NCBI GenBank assembly: GCA_963848675.1 | Contig: CAWKEY010000030.1 | Span: forward strand, 124,001 to 188,000 | Source: CAWKEY01 sp963848675 | Lineage (GTDB): Bacteria > Pseudomonadota > Gammaproteobacteria > Methylococcales > Methylomonadaceae | Direction of reading: 5' to 3' | DNA length: 64,000 nucleotides | In this document: in pieces, positions 46,223-55,392 of the stretch | Layout: each line of letters begins with the position of its first letter | How positions within the stretch are numbered: position 1 is the first letter of the stretch | The notes under the pieces: generated by a model | Seen by the model: the letters and a program-made list of their open reading frames with translations, nothing else | Database searches by the model: none | Told to the model about the DNA's origin: nothing | Translations under genes and position numbers: made by a program

Positions 46223-46314
46223 ACTTCAAATTATTTTTTCCTGTCATTTTTCAGGGTACCTTACTAACTGAATTCCTCTGACCGGCAAAAAGGTTCAACG
46301 GCCTTTGAAGTTCT

Positions 46315-47061
46315 TTAAAACCCGAGAGTGACAGATACCAGATACTTCCTTTCCTGCTGCCGAGGATAGAACTCGTCATGATGCGATTCTGTTTCGGGGT
46401 GAGCATTCAGATTGACATCAACATAACGAATATCAAGCGCCAGAGAGGATGTCAAAAACCAGGAAGCGCCGGCATTCCAGTACAAGTAGTCTTGACCGAG
46501 CAGAGCACCCGCTTGATAGTAACCTAGCCCAGCAGATAATTGCACCGTGTCTAAAATATCCCGGCGATAAGTGAGTTCATAGTTGGCCACGTTTACGTGG
46601 CGTTGATAGGCATTTGGCGCTATGGATACGGTAGCGCTTAACCAGTCCCGATAATGCAAGGAGGCGTAAAACTCCATGTAATTCGCGTCTTGATCGAAAA
46701 TCTTGTTGTCGTAAACATAGCCAGTGACGGATAGTTCGGTTCTCCAATCGGTGGCAAGAGGCAGGCTCCAGCCTAGATAGGGTTTGATTTCGACCGCGGC
46801 GCGCTCAGTATTGGGCTTGTCATCAAAACTAACCTGAGACAATCCTATTCCCGCAAACCAACCGGCATCGCCCTGATAATCAAGGTGGCCTTGAGCTACT
46901 GGATTTCCTCGGCTTTTGGAATAACCACGATACACGTAGTCACTGAGAAATTTTAGATTCCCATGCCACTCCGCCTCTGCGGATTGAACCCCAAGCAAAA
47001 AGCACAAATACCCGGTAAAGAACTGAAAAAAAACAGTGTTGCAGAAGCGATGAAATCGCAT
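46315..47061 (-). CDS. TorF-family (TIGR02001-like) putative outer-membrane protein
   Basis: From ATG 47061 a signal peptide (FFQFFTGYLCFLLGVQSAEA) precedes WHGNLKFLSDYVYRGYSKSRGNPVAQGHLDY, the family's hallmark N terminus, and then barrel strands to the terminal VSVTLGF. About 248 residues. The frame is open to 47205 but without a signal sequence. Function uncertain; relatives are small outer-membrane barrels. Its gene runs 92 bases upstream of the sigma gene on the same strand. Confidence 0.8.
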   Translation of the reverse strand: MRFHRFCNTVFFQFFTGYLCFLLGVQSAEAEWHGNLKFLSDYVYRGYSKSRGNPVAQGHLDYQGDAGWFAGIGLSQVSFDDKPNTERAAVEIKPYLGWSLPLATDWRTELSVTGYVYDNKIFDQDANYMEFYASLHYRDWLSATVSIAPNAYQRHVNVANYELTYRRDILDTVQLSAGLGYYQAGALLGQDYLYWNAGASWFLTSSLALDIRYVDVNLNAHPETESHHDEFYPRQQERKYLVSVTLGF

Positions 47062-47205
47062 GCGTAACGCACCGTGATTGATAGGAATGTAAAGAAGTGA
47101 CTGCCGAAATGAGATATTTGTCATGGCTGGCATACACGTCCATTTTTTGCGGAAATTATAACGTCTCTCCTGAGCCAGGCCGATTTTATTATTAAATGAC
47201 AGCAA

Positions 47206-47549
47206 GCAGCATGAGACTTTATTTATCGCAAGTCATGAATGAGAGGCGGGTAATCGTGTGCGTTGTTCAGCGTGAACAAGCTTTGCAATAGCAAAGCCCC
47301 CAATTTTTCGAGTTAGGGCTAATAGGTATTGTTACGTATTGTTTTTAGTTCGAAATACTTTAGGCTAACACACCAACTGGGAGGCTAAATTAGCAATTTT
47401 CCCTGATAATGCATGGGCGTTTTACCTAAGCAGGCTAACTGAATTAATTAGGGAGCTCAAAATATCCAGACTTAGATAACAACTTGTTAGGCAACTGTGC
47501 GTACGCAACAGCAGTCTTCTTTATCACCTAAGAAACGAGGTTACTCACC
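47206..47549. other. Gap upstream of the M43-lectin gene
   Basis: 344 bases between divergent genes with no recognisable open frame. It contains a small hairpin GCTTTGC/GCAAAGC (47280-47297) followed by TTTTT at 47304 on the + strand, which may insulate the downstream gene. AACGAGGTTACTCACC before the ATG at 47550 is its likely ribosome-binding site. Confidence 0.4.
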
Positions 47550-49868
47550 ATGGCCACAAAGAAATCTTCTCAAACTGAAAAAGGTATCGGCAGCGAAGAA
47601 AGCAATAGCATGCCGGGAGCACTCAAAGGCATAGAAATAGGCAACGAACAGAAGGATTTTTCAATGCCGGGAGACAACGCGAGCTCTGGCAGGAGTGCTG
47701 AGGATTGCGGCTGCATGGGTGGGGCCGGGAGGAGTGAGGAAGCTGGCGGTATGCCAAGGGGGAAAATGAGCAGCGATAGTGCTGAAGAACCTGGCGGCAA
47801 CATGCCGGGGGGCGGCATGAGCAATAATAAGGCCGAGGAACCAAGCGGTGATATGCCAGGCGGTGGTGGCATGGGTGGCAACGGAGGTGGCGGCAGTGAC
47901 GAGGGTGCTGAGACGCCGCGGTCGCGGACTTGCGGCACGATGGATGTGCACCGGCGGCTGTTATCGGAGGTCCCATCTTATGCGCGGGCCAGGGATGAAA
48001 TCGAGAACCTAGCATTGCGCTTTGCAGAAAACCCCGAAGCTGCGCAGCGCCCCGGAGTAACCCGCATTCCCGTCGTCGTCCATGTGGTATGGAACACGCC
48101 CCAACAAAATATTTCAGATGCGCAAATCAATAGCCAGATCGACGTTCTCAACCGCGACTTCCGTCGCACCAATGCGGATGTGAATAGTACACCTGCACCT
48201 TTTTTGCCGCTGACTACTGATGCGAGGATCGAGTTTTTCCTCGCCAACGTCGATCCTAACGGTGCTCCGAGCACAGGAATCAACCGCAGACAAACAACTG
48301 TCGCTTCATTTGGCAGCAACGATGCCGTGAAGGCCCAGGCAACTGGCGGCGCAGACGCTTGGCCGGCTGACCGGTATCTCAACATATGGGTTTGCCAACT
48401 AGGTGGCGGCTTGCTCGGCTATGCGCAGTTCCCCGGCGGCCCCGCGGCAACTGACGGTGTAGTGATCCTGCATTCGGCATTCGGCACCACGGGAACCGCC
48501 GCGCCGCCGTTCCATCTTGGACGCACGGCAACCCATGAAATCGGCCACTGGCTTAACCTCAATCACATCTGGGGGGATGACGGCACAGGGTGCTCAGGCA
48601 CAGACAATATTGCCGACACGCCTAATCAGGCCGGAGCCAATACCGGTACGCCGGCATTCCCTCACGTCTCGTGCAGCAATGGGCCTAACGGCGATATGTT
48701 TATGAACTACATGGACTACGTCGATGATCCTGCAATGTTCATGTTTACCGCCGGTCAGGTGGCGCGCATGCAGGCTTGTCTCGATGGCCCGCGCAGCTCG
48801 ATCGGTCCAGAGGTTGCCGCTCCACGGCAGAGTTCTTCGCCAGTGGTGGCGTGGGGAGCGAACCGGCTCGATGTCTTCGTGCTGGGCAGCAACCGGGCGC
48901 TCTATCACAAGTGGTGGAATGGCTCGGCCTGGGGGCCGTCGCTAACGGGTTATGAGGCCATGGGCGGCGTCTGCACCAGTTCACCGCAAGTGGTGGCGTG
49001 GGGCCCGAACCGGCTCGACGTCTTCGTGACCGGCACCGACAGCGCGCTGTACCACAAATGGTGGAACGGCTCGGCCTGGGGACCTTCGGTCACGGGTTAC
49101 GAGAACATGGGCGGGGTGTGCGTCGGTGATCCAAGAATCGTATCGTGGGGCGCCAACCGACTGGACGCGTTTGTCATCGGTACCGACCGCGCGCTCTATC
49201 ACAAGTGGTGGAACGGCTCGGCCTGGGGGCCCTCGCTGACCGGTTACGAACGCATGGGCGGCGTTTGCGTCGGGCAGCCGGAAGTGGTGGCGTGGGGGCC
49301 CAACCGGCTCGATGTGTTCGTCATCGGCACCGACCGGGCGCTCTACCACAAATGGTGGAACGGCTCGGCGTGGGGACCGTCGCTGACCGGCTACGAACGC
49401 CTGGGCGGGGTGTGCATGTCCGCACCGCGTGCCGTGGCATGGGGCCCGAACCGGCTCGATATCTTTGTGGTCGGCACGGACGGAGCTTTGTATCATAAGT
49501 GGTGGGATGGAGCGGCCTGGGGGCCTTCGCTCACCGGTTTCGAGCGCATGGGCGGCGTTTGCGTCGGGCAGCCAGAGGTGGTGGCGTGGGGGCCCAACCG
49601 GCTCGATGTCTTCGTCATCGGCACCGACAGCGCGTTATACCACAAATGGTGGAATGGCTCGGCCTGGGGGCCCTCGCTCACCGGCTATGAAGCCATGGGC
49701 GGCGTCTGCACCTCAATGCCGCGCGTCACCGCCTGGGGTCCAAACCGGCTCGACGTCTTCGTGACCGGCACCGACAGCGGGCTTTACCACAAATGGTGGA
49801 ACGGCTCGGCCTGGGGGCCCTCGGTCACGGGCTACGAGGCCATGGGCGGAGTAATATCCTCGTTTTGA
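47550..49868 (+). CDS. M43 (pappalysin-type) metalloprotease fused to seven-bladed PLL-like lectin propeller
   Basis: 772 residues in three parts. Residues 1-125 are low-complexity, rich in Gly, Met, Ser and Glu with repeated MPGGG units and no signal peptide. Residues about 130-425 are an M43 zinc protease: ARFxE region, VVVHVVWNTPQQNISDAQI, zinc site HEIGHWLNLNH (His329, Glu330, His333, His339) and Met-turn MFMNYMDY. Residues about 425-770 are seven 49-residue blades with the consensus VVAWGPNRLDVFV-GTD-ALYHKWWNGSAWGPS-TGYE-MGGV, as in DUF346 repeats and PLL/PHL fucose lectins of Photorhabdus. The lectin would target the protease to glycans. Export route is unclear. Confidence 0.88.
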   Translation: MATKKSSQTEKGIGSEESNSMPGALKGIEIGNEQKDFSMPGDNASSGRSAEDCGCMGGAGRSEEAGGMPRGKMSSDSAEEPGGNMPGGGMSNNKAEEPSGDMPGGGGMGGNGGGGSDEGAETPRSRTCGTMDVHRRLLSEVPSYARARDEIENLALRFAENPEAAQRPGVTRIPVVVHVVWNTPQQNISDAQINSQIDVLNRDFRRTNADVNSTPAPFLPLTTDARIEFFLANVDPNGAPSTGINRRQTTVASFGSNDAVKAQATGGADAWPADRYLNIWVCQLGGGLLGYAQFPGGPAATDGVVILHSAFGTTGTAAPPFHLGRTATHEIGHWLNLNHIWGDDGTGCSGTDNIADTPNQAGANTGTPAFPHVSCSNGPNGDMFMNYMDYVDDPAMFMFTAGQVARMQACLDGPRSSIGPEVAAPRQSSSPVVAWGANRLDVFVLGSNRALYHKWWNGSAWGPSLTGYEAMGGVCTSSPQVVAWGPNRLDVFVTGTDSALYHKWWNGSAWGPSVTGYENMGGVCVGDPRIVSWGANRLDAFVIGTDRALYHKWWNGSAWGPSLTGYERMGGVCVGQPEVVAWGPNRLDVFVIGTDRALYHKWWNGSAWGPSLTGYERLGGVCMSAPRAVAWGPNRLDIFVVGTDGALYHKWWDGAAWGPSLTGFERMGGVCVGQPEVVAWGPNRLDVFVIGTDSALYHKWWNGSAWGPSLTGYEAMGGVCTSMPRVTAWGPNRLDVFVTGTDSGLYHKWWNGSAWGPSVTGYEAMGGVISSF
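48822..49849 (+). repeat. 1.03-kb direct repeat, copy 1 (lectin propeller module)
   Basis: Encodes the seven blades of the M43 fusion. It matches 51466-52493 at a constant offset of 2644 bases, without indels and with only scattered substitutions, many silent. Within it, each blade is a 147-base unit. Confidence 0.9.
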
Positions 49869-49883
49869 CCCGGGAAAACTGAA

Positions 49884-50207
49884 ATGGAAACAACAATGAA
49901 CCAAGCATCGATTCAAGGCAGCTGGACACATTCGTTCGAGGAAGACCAGGGTGACGTCCTGGTTTACCGCCCGACTCAGGGTTTCGCGTTCCCGCCTGCG
50001 CGGGGGCGCGAAACCCTGGAATTCGGTGCGGGGGGCGAACTCACCGAACGAATGCCGGGGCCGGACGACCGTCCGCGCGATAGAGCGGGCAACTGGACGG
50101 CGCTCGGCATGAACCGCTTCCGTTTGGGCGGAACAACAGACGCCCCCGGCCGAGTCATTGAAGTCCTGGAGCACACGCCGTCGATTATGAAGATTCGCAA
50201 ACTCTGA
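49884..50207 (+). CDS. Small protein between two lectin-proteases, unknown
   Basis: 107 residues: IQGSWTHSFEEDQGDVLVYRPTQGFAFPPARGRETLEFGAGGELTERMPGPDDRPRD, then GNWTALGMNRFRLGG and IEVLEHTPSIMKIRKL. The pattern of short beta strands beginning GSW and a second GNW repeat resembles lipocalin-like small barrels. No signal peptide. It lies 15 bases after the M43 gene and 25 bases before the M28 gene, so the three form one operon. It could be a protease inhibitor or self-protection protein (inference only). ATG 49896 is an alternative start. Confidence 0.75.
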   Translation: METTMNQASIQGSWTHSFEEDQGDVLVYRPTQGFAFPPARGRETLEFGAGGELTERMPGPDDRPRDRAGNWTALGMNRFRLGGTTDAPGRVIEVLEHTPSIMKIRKL

Positions 50208-50232
50208 AACCATAGAATCAAGGAGTATTGCC

Positions 50233-52512
50233 ATGCTCGCGTTTACCGTCGTTCAAGCCGCGGCAGCTCCGGCTGCTCGAAATTATGCCACGCGTCATTC
50301 CAATGTGAAGTGGTGTTGTTTCAATGACGAAACAATTTATTGGGCAATGCCGGATGGCGAGCGCTCATTACCCGATGAACTGCGTCTGCTCGGCGGCCCG
50401 CCGCAAACAGCGCAGGGCGAGCTTTATCTTGTAGTGCAAGTTGGCAATGCCTTTCTATCCCATTTTCCATGGGCGCGCGTTGCCATCAATAAAGGCCGCT
50501 ACCTTGCTGTCGATCTGACAGTGGAAGAGGTTGAGTATATCCAGCAGGAACCTGCTTGTTTTGGTTTTTGCCCGCTTGCCGAAAACACGATCGCCTTCGA
50601 AACGCGGACGCGAACTCAACGCCAGCCGAATCCGCAGATTGCGGCGCTCGTGGCAACAGTGTCTCAGTCACGCTTAACCGCTACGCTGACCAGGCTGGCC
50701 GGTTTTCGCACACGCCATTCGCTAACGGGCGAGTTCTCGGCCGCTGCCGACTGGATGAAAGCTGAGCTGGAAGCTCTCGGTTTCACTGTATCGAAACGGT
50801 CTATTTCTGTCGGCACCGGCACAAGCTTCAATATAGTTGCCGACAAAGAGGGCTTGAGTGCTAACCGGCGGCTGGTCATAGTGACAGCGCACCTTGATTC
50901 AGTGAATTCCGCGGGCGGCGTCACAGCAGATGCGCCAGGTGCCGACGACAACGGCAGCGGCGCAGCCGGCGTCCTTGAGATTGGCCGCGTCCTGGCGGCG
51001 CAGTTTGCCGAGCACGATCTGCGTCTCCTCTTGTTTGGCGGTGAAGAACAGGGCCTGCACGGCAGCCAGCAATATGTTGCGTCTCTGGGTCAGGCCGATC
51101 GCAGCCGCCTCGACAGCGTGATCAACATGGATATGATAGCGACGCTCAATACGCCAACGCTGACTGTGCTGCTTGAGGGTGCTCCGGTGTCGCAGGCTTT
51201 GATGAACGATCTCAGCGATGCCGCGCATGACTACACTTCACTCACGGTACAAACGTCCCTCAACCCCTTCGCAAGCGACCATGTCCCGTTCATCAACGCC
51301 TCACTGCCGGCACTGCTGACCATTGAGGGCGCCGATACTGCCAATCACAACATCCATACCGCGAACGATACACTTGCTCATATTCACTACGGACTTGCGT
51401 CAGAAATCCTCAAGATGAATGTGGCAGTTATCGCGCAGCGGCTGGCAATCAGGGAAGCAACCTCTCCGCGGCAGAGTTCCTCGCCAGTGGTGGCGTGGGG
51501 CGCGAACCGGCTCGATGTCTTCGTGCTCGGCAGCAACCGGGCGCTCTATCACAAGTGGTGGAATGGCTCGGCCTGGGGGCCATCGCTAACGGGTTATGAG
51601 GCTATGGGCGGCGTTTGCACAAGCTCGCCGCAAGGGGTGGCGTGGGGCCCGAACCGGCTCGACGTCTTCGTGACCGGCACGGATAGTGCGCTTTACCATA
51701 AATGGTGGAACGGCTCGGCCTGGGGACCCTCGGTCACGGGTTACGAGAACATGGGCGGGGTGTGCGTCGGTGATCCAAGAATCGTATCGTGGGGCGCCAA
51801 CCGCCTGGACGCGTTTGTCATCGGTACCGACCGCGCGCTCTATCACAAGTGGTGGAACGGCTCGGCCTGGGGACCTTCGCTGACCGGTTACGAACGCATG
51901 GGCGGCGTTTGCGTCGGCCAGCCGGAAGTGGTGGCGTGGGGACCCAACCGGCTCGATGTGTTCGTCATCGGCACCGACCGGGCGCTCTACCACAAATGGT
52001 GGAACGGCTCGGCGTGGGGACCGTCGCTGACCGGCTACGAACGCCTGGGCGGGGTGTGCATGTCCGCACCGCGTGCCGTGGCATGGGGCCCGAACCGGCT
52101 CGATATCTTTGTGGTCGGCACGGACGGAGCTTTGTATCATAAGTGGTGGGATGGAGCGGCCTGGGGGCCTTCGCTGACCGGTTTCGAGCGCATGGGCGGC
52201 GTTTGCGCCGGGCAGCCAGAGGTGGTGGCGTGGGGGCCCAACCGGCTCGATGTCTTCGTCATCGGCACCGACAGCGCGTTGTACCACAAATGGTGGAACG
52301 GCTCGGCCTGGGGGCCCTCGCTCACCGGTTATGAAGCCATGGGCGGCGTTTGCACCTCCATGCCGCGCGTCACTGCCTGGGGCCCGAACCGGCTCGACGT
52401 CTTCGTGACCGGCGCCGACAGCGCGCTGTACCACAAATGGTGGAACGGCTCGGCCTGGGGGCCCTCTGTCACGGGCTACGAGGCCATGGGCGGGACTGTC
52501 ATCAGATTATAA
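50233..52512 (+). CDS. M28 zinc aminopeptidase fused to seven-bladed PLL-like lectin propeller
   Basis: 759 residues. Residues 1-130 are an N-terminal region with no signal peptide. Residues about 140-410 are an M28 peptidase with metal ligands in VTAHLDSVN (His220, Asp222), GADDNGSGAAG (Asp239), FGGEEQGLHGS (Glu271, Glu272), NMDMIATL (Asp300) and SDHVPFINA. From about residue 412 the protein carries the same seven lectin blades as the M43 fusion at 47550-49868. AAGGAGTATTGCC precedes ATG 50233. Likely function is release of amino acids from glycan-bearing targets chosen by the lectin (inference). Confidence 0.88.
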   Translation: MLAFTVVQAAAAPAARNYATRHSNVKWCCFNDETIYWAMPDGERSLPDELRLLGGPPQTAQGELYLVVQVGNAFLSHFPWARVAINKGRYLAVDLTVEEVEYIQQEPACFGFCPLAENTIAFETRTRTQRQPNPQIAALVATVSQSRLTATLTRLAGFRTRHSLTGEFSAAADWMKAELEALGFTVSKRSISVGTGTSFNIVADKEGLSANRRLVIVTAHLDSVNSAGGVTADAPGADDNGSGAAGVLEIGRVLAAQFAEHDLRLLLFGGEEQGLHGSQQYVASLGQADRSRLDSVINMDMIATLNTPTLTVLLEGAPVSQALMNDLSDAAHDYTSLTVQTSLNPFASDHVPFINASLPALLTIEGADTANHNIHTANDTLAHIHYGLASEILKMNVAVIAQRLAIREATSPRQSSSPVVAWGANRLDVFVLGSNRALYHKWWNGSAWGPSLTGYEAMGGVCTSSPQGVAWGPNRLDVFVTGTDSALYHKWWNGSAWGPSVTGYENMGGVCVGDPRIVSWGANRLDAFVIGTDRALYHKWWNGSAWGPSLTGYERMGGVCVGQPEVVAWGPNRLDVFVIGTDRALYHKWWNGSAWGPSLTGYERLGGVCMSAPRAVAWGPNRLDIFVVGTDGALYHKWWDGAAWGPSLTGFERMGGVCAGQPEVVAWGPNRLDVFVIGTDSALYHKWWNGSAWGPSLTGYEAMGGVCTSMPRVTAWGPNRLDVFVTGADSALYHKWWNGSAWGPSVTGYEAMGGTVIRL
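51466..52493 (+). repeat. 1.03-kb direct repeat, copy 2 (lectin propeller module)
   Basis: Second copy of the propeller-coding module, near-identical to 48822-49849 with no length differences. The flanking DNA on both sides is unrelated, so only the module is shared. Confidence 0.9.
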
Positions 52513-52592
52513 GTTGACCTGAGGCTTCAGAAGGCAATCTCGATGCTATTCAGTTCGAAAACAACAACTTATTACTTGAGTTCACGGTTTGA

Positions 52593-52724
52593 TTATTTCG
52601 CCCGTTTCGATGCGATGGCAAGCTTAGCCGGGTGCTGCTGTAGCCATTCGTTGACTACAAGCACATCGACGCCTACCAATTGCTGATTATTACACTCGAT
52701 GATGTCATAAAACTGGCTAGCCAT
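52593..52724 (-). CDS. Possible 43-residue protein
   Basis: Short open frame from ATG 52724: MASQFYDIIECNNQQLVGVD, then VLVVNEWLQQHPAKLAIASK. It lies 18 bases after the Rof-like gene on the same strand. The composition looks like a real protein (balanced hydrophobic core), but there is no known family and no strong ribosome-binding site. Confidence 0.4.
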   Translation of the reverse strand: MASQFYDIIECNNQQLVGVDVLVVNEWLQQHPAKLAIASKRAK

Positions 52725-52742
52725 TCGGAAACTGGCGTTGAC

Positions 52743-52997
52743 CTAAAAGGTGACGTCCTTAAACTTGGCATTAGGCGTCAGTGCCTGCATTTTGGCGAGC
52801 TGGTTTAACTCGATTCGCTGCTGCCCGTGTCCGGTATCGATTACCAGGTATTCCCGCTTTTCAGCGGTGCTAAGGGTATCCAGTGCCTTGCCCTCAATGG
52901 ATTGATGATTCTTTAACGTCAATCTCACCCGATAACCATACAGGCAGGCAATTTCAAGGTAATCATGCAGCTCACAGGATAGGGGGCGTTGGCTCAT
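52743..52997 (-). CDS. rof: Rho-binding antiterminator (Rof/YaeO) family
   Basis: 84 residues. CELHDYLEIACLYGYRVRLTLKNHQSIEGKALDT is the family hallmark, with the Sm-like strand pattern continuing in EYLVIDTGHGQQRIELNQLAKMQAL. Rof binds Rho hexamers and inhibits termination. Normal length. Start ATG 52997. The gene is followed on the same strand by a possible 43-residue frame. Confidence 0.85.
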   Translation of the reverse strand: MSQRPLSCELHDYLEIACLYGYRVRLTLKNHQSIEGKALDTLSTAEKREYLVIDTGHGQQRIELNQLAKMQALTPNAKFKDVTF

Positions 52998-53157
52998 GGG
53001 CTATACCTTCAATCAGCTGTTAAGATTCTACAATTTTATGCTCACCAATACCCAATCTCAAACAAAAACCCCGCCGTTACATCCAGCGGCTTGAGCGAAA
53101 AAGGAAGTAGGCAGAAGTTAAGAAACCAGCAAGGACATTTTTTTATAAGGAGAGAAA

Positions 53158-53298
53158 ATGAAATCCCGCTCTATAACCGTTATCTTTCTGTTGGCTGCGG
53201 TGGTATTTTATGCTTTGGGATACGCCGGTTGGGGTTGGTCGGCGTTTGCGATAGGCGCCGTTTTTGAATTGTGGTTTTGGGTGCGGCTTATTTCCTGA
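53158..53298 (+). CDS. Small membrane protein, 46 residues
   Basis: MKSRSITVIFLLAAVVFYAL, then GYAGWGWSAFAIGAVFELWF and WVRLIS before TGA at 53296. Two adjoining hydrophobic helices with Trp/Gly. TTATAAGGAGAGAAA directly upstream is a strong ribosome-binding site, which makes this short frame credible. Unknown function. 53299-53528 shows no gene. Confidence 0.65.
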   Translation: MKSRSITVIFLLAAVVFYALGYAGWGWSAFAIGAVFELWFWVRLIS

Positions 53299-53528
53299 CA
53301 AATTTAATTTCTTCTGATGCTATCAAATTGCCGGGTGGCATCCCTCTTGGGGAGTTAACTGTATAAGAAAAGCGGCTTTTTTAGGTTTTGTTGGCGTGTA
53401 TCCAACACACAAGCCGGGCCGTATAGACAGTCCCTGACCGATAGCTTCAAACGGGGCTGTGGCCGTCAGTTGCGGCCAAGTTTTTTCCATGATGTTAAAC
53501 AAGTAATCAAATCCATAAAGAGGTTTAT

Positions 53529-54596
53529 ATGCGCTCAATAAAATATTTACATTACATTGCTGGCGCCATAGCACTGTCAGTTTCATGCCTGGCTTTTTCA
53601 GCGCCACCCCTTGGCAAAGATGTATCAATAGATAGAATCGTGGTATTTGGCGCCAGTTTAAGCGACCCGGGCAATGCCTTCGTTTTGCTCTCCGATCCCG
53701 CTGCTTTTGAGTTTAGTGATGAATGCATTGGGCAAATGGGCGTATCAGCCAATGTGCCTCCTTATGATGCCTTGGACGAATTTCTTGTACCAGACGGCAG
53801 CTATGCTAAAGGCGGGCACCATGAAACCAATGGTGCGACCTGGATAGAGCAGTTTGCCCGCGGCAAAGGCTTGTCGGGTAATGTGCGGCCTGCACTAAGA
53901 AATACAGGAACAAAGGCCAGCAATTACGCTGTGGGCGGTGCCCGGACTGCCGATTTTCCTTGCCGCTTCAATTTGGCAGATCAGCTGATTGCTTATCAAG
54001 GGGACTTCTCGGCGACATCGGCTAACACTTTAGTGGTGATTGAAATGGGTGGTAACGATGTTCGCGATGCTTTAGTAGCTGGTTCAGCCGAGGCGGCAGA
54101 ATCAATAATTTCTGATGCCCTTACTCATATTGGAAACGCCATCCAAACGCTTTATGGCCAGGGCGCCAGAAAGTTTTTATTGGTGAATGTGCCGGCGATT
54201 GGAAACACACCTGCTGTACAAATCATTGACGATAAATTTGGCGGTGGCGCTGGCAATATTATTGACGCTGCAAATTATTTGGCCGGATCATTTAATTATT
54301 ATTTGGCGGAACTAGAAGGTGCTTTTAATTCGAATGAGGATCTGCCTTGGTTTTTTAATGTAAACACGCCAGAAATTAATGTACGCACCCTGAATCTCTA
54401 TGGGTTGCTCAACGAGATTATTGACAAACCATCCGCGTTTGGAATCATCAATACTGAGAATGCCTGCGTGACGCCAAATGTGCCGCCTTACAAATGCAAG
54501 AAACCAGATACTTACTTGTTCTGGGACGGGATACACCCGACCAAAGTTGTGCATGACATCATGGCGCAAAGAGCCGCTGAAGTTCTTATGCGCTAG
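53529..54596 (+). CDS. Secreted GDSL/SGNH-family esterase
   Basis: 355 residues with a signal peptide (IAGAIALSVSCLAFSAPP). The SGNH blocks are present: IVVFGASLSDPGNAF (nucleophile Ser, GASLSD in place of GDSLSD), YAVGGARTAD (Gly), VVIEMGGNDVRDAL (Asn) and WDGIHPTKVVHD (Asp and His). A periplasmic or exported lipase/esterase; substrate not known. AAGAGGTTTAT precedes the ATG. Confidence 0.9.
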   Translation: MRSIKYLHYIAGAIALSVSCLAFSAPPLGKDVSIDRIVVFGASLSDPGNAFVLLSDPAAFEFSDECIGQMGVSANVPPYDALDEFLVPDGSYAKGGHHETNGATWIEQFARGKGLSGNVRPALRNTGTKASNYAVGGARTADFPCRFNLADQLIAYQGDFSATSANTLVVIEMGGNDVRDALVAGSAEAAESIISDALTHIGNAIQTLYGQGARKFLLVNVPAIGNTPAVQIIDDKFGGGAGNIIDAANYLAGSFNYYLAELEGAFNSNEDLPWFFNVNTPEINVRTLNLYGLLNEIIDKPSAFGIINTENACVTPNVPPYKCKKPDTYLFWDGIHPTKVVHDIMAQRAAEVLMR

Positions 54597-54736
54597 CTCC
54601 CTAAGTCCGCAATGGAGGGTTGAGCTATTGAAACGCTCAATCCTTTTGTGCTCGAAGGTATTATGCCTGGACACACTGAACTCACCCTCAATGCGCATAC
54701 TCAACAAGGCCGCGAGCCACTTTTACGGAAAATTCC

Positions 54737-55300
54737 ATGATCAGGGAAAACTTGCTGAAGGCCCTCATCGGCCTGCTTATCTTGATCCTCGCGATGGCTG
54801 CGCTTGGCTTTTGGCTCGAGGAAGAAATGAGCATGGCTACAAACTGGCTCGTCGACCGCATCGGCTTTGCTGGATTATGCCTGATTTTGTTTTTAACCGA
54901 CTCCTTGGTTACCCCCTTCTCGCCGGATATTCTGCTGCTGGTAATTGCCAAAAGTGATCTTGCCAAGCAGTGGCTGCCTTATGTACTGATCTTCAGCCTG
55001 GTGTCTGTTGCCGCCGGCATGACGGGATGGTGCATCGGCCACTGGCTAGGGCATTTAAGGTTCGTCCAGCGCCTCTTCGGCCAGTTCACTGCTGAACAAC
55101 GGGAATTTATTCGCAAATATGGATTCTGGGCAATTGTGCTGGGCGCGACCACGCCATTACCCTATTCGGTCACCTGCTGGACTGCCGGCATCGTGGGATT
55201 GCGCTGGACGACCGTGCTGGCCGCGTCAGTACTGTTCCGGATTCCGCGCATCATCATCTATTACCTGCTGATTGCATCGACGGGCAAGCTGTTCGCCTGA
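54737..55300 (+). CDS. VTT/DedA-like (YqaA-type) membrane protein
   Basis: 187 residues with four to five hydrophobic segments. FLTDSLVTPFSPDILLLVIAKSD, GMTGWCIGHWLGHLRFVQRLFG and KYGFWAIVLGATTPLPYSVTCWTAGIVGL are the SNARE-associated/VTT signature. YqaA-like proteins are inner-membrane proteins proposed to flip or remodel lipids. GGAAAATTCC precedes ATG 54737. 54597-54736 shows no gene. Confidence 0.82.
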   Translation: MIRENLLKALIGLLILILAMAALGFWLEEEMSMATNWLVDRIGFAGLCLILFLTDSLVTPFSPDILLLVIAKSDLAKQWLPYVLIFSLVSVAAGMTGWCIGHWLGHLRFVQRLFGQFTAEQREFIRKYGFWAIVLGATTPLPYSVTCWTAGIVGLRWTTVLAASVLFRIPRIIIYYLLIASTGKLFA

Positions 55301-55392
55301 TCCACTGTCTGAATTTATATAAAAGCCGCATAGATTGTGTTGAAAATATGCCACAAGCGCATGCATGTGACCTAACCTAGGTTTAACGCCTT

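Noticed and set aside
51586..52434. Long - strand open frames across the lectin propeller (282 codons here; a matching one at 48981-49496)
   Set aside because: They are mirror frames produced by the repeated, GC-rich 147-base blade units; both copies show them, they lack ribosome-binding sites, and the + strand encodes a clear propeller.
54478..54957. 159-codon + strand frame overlapping the end of the GDSL gene and start of the VTT gene
   Set aside because: Both overlapped genes have family motifs and good starts; this frame has none.
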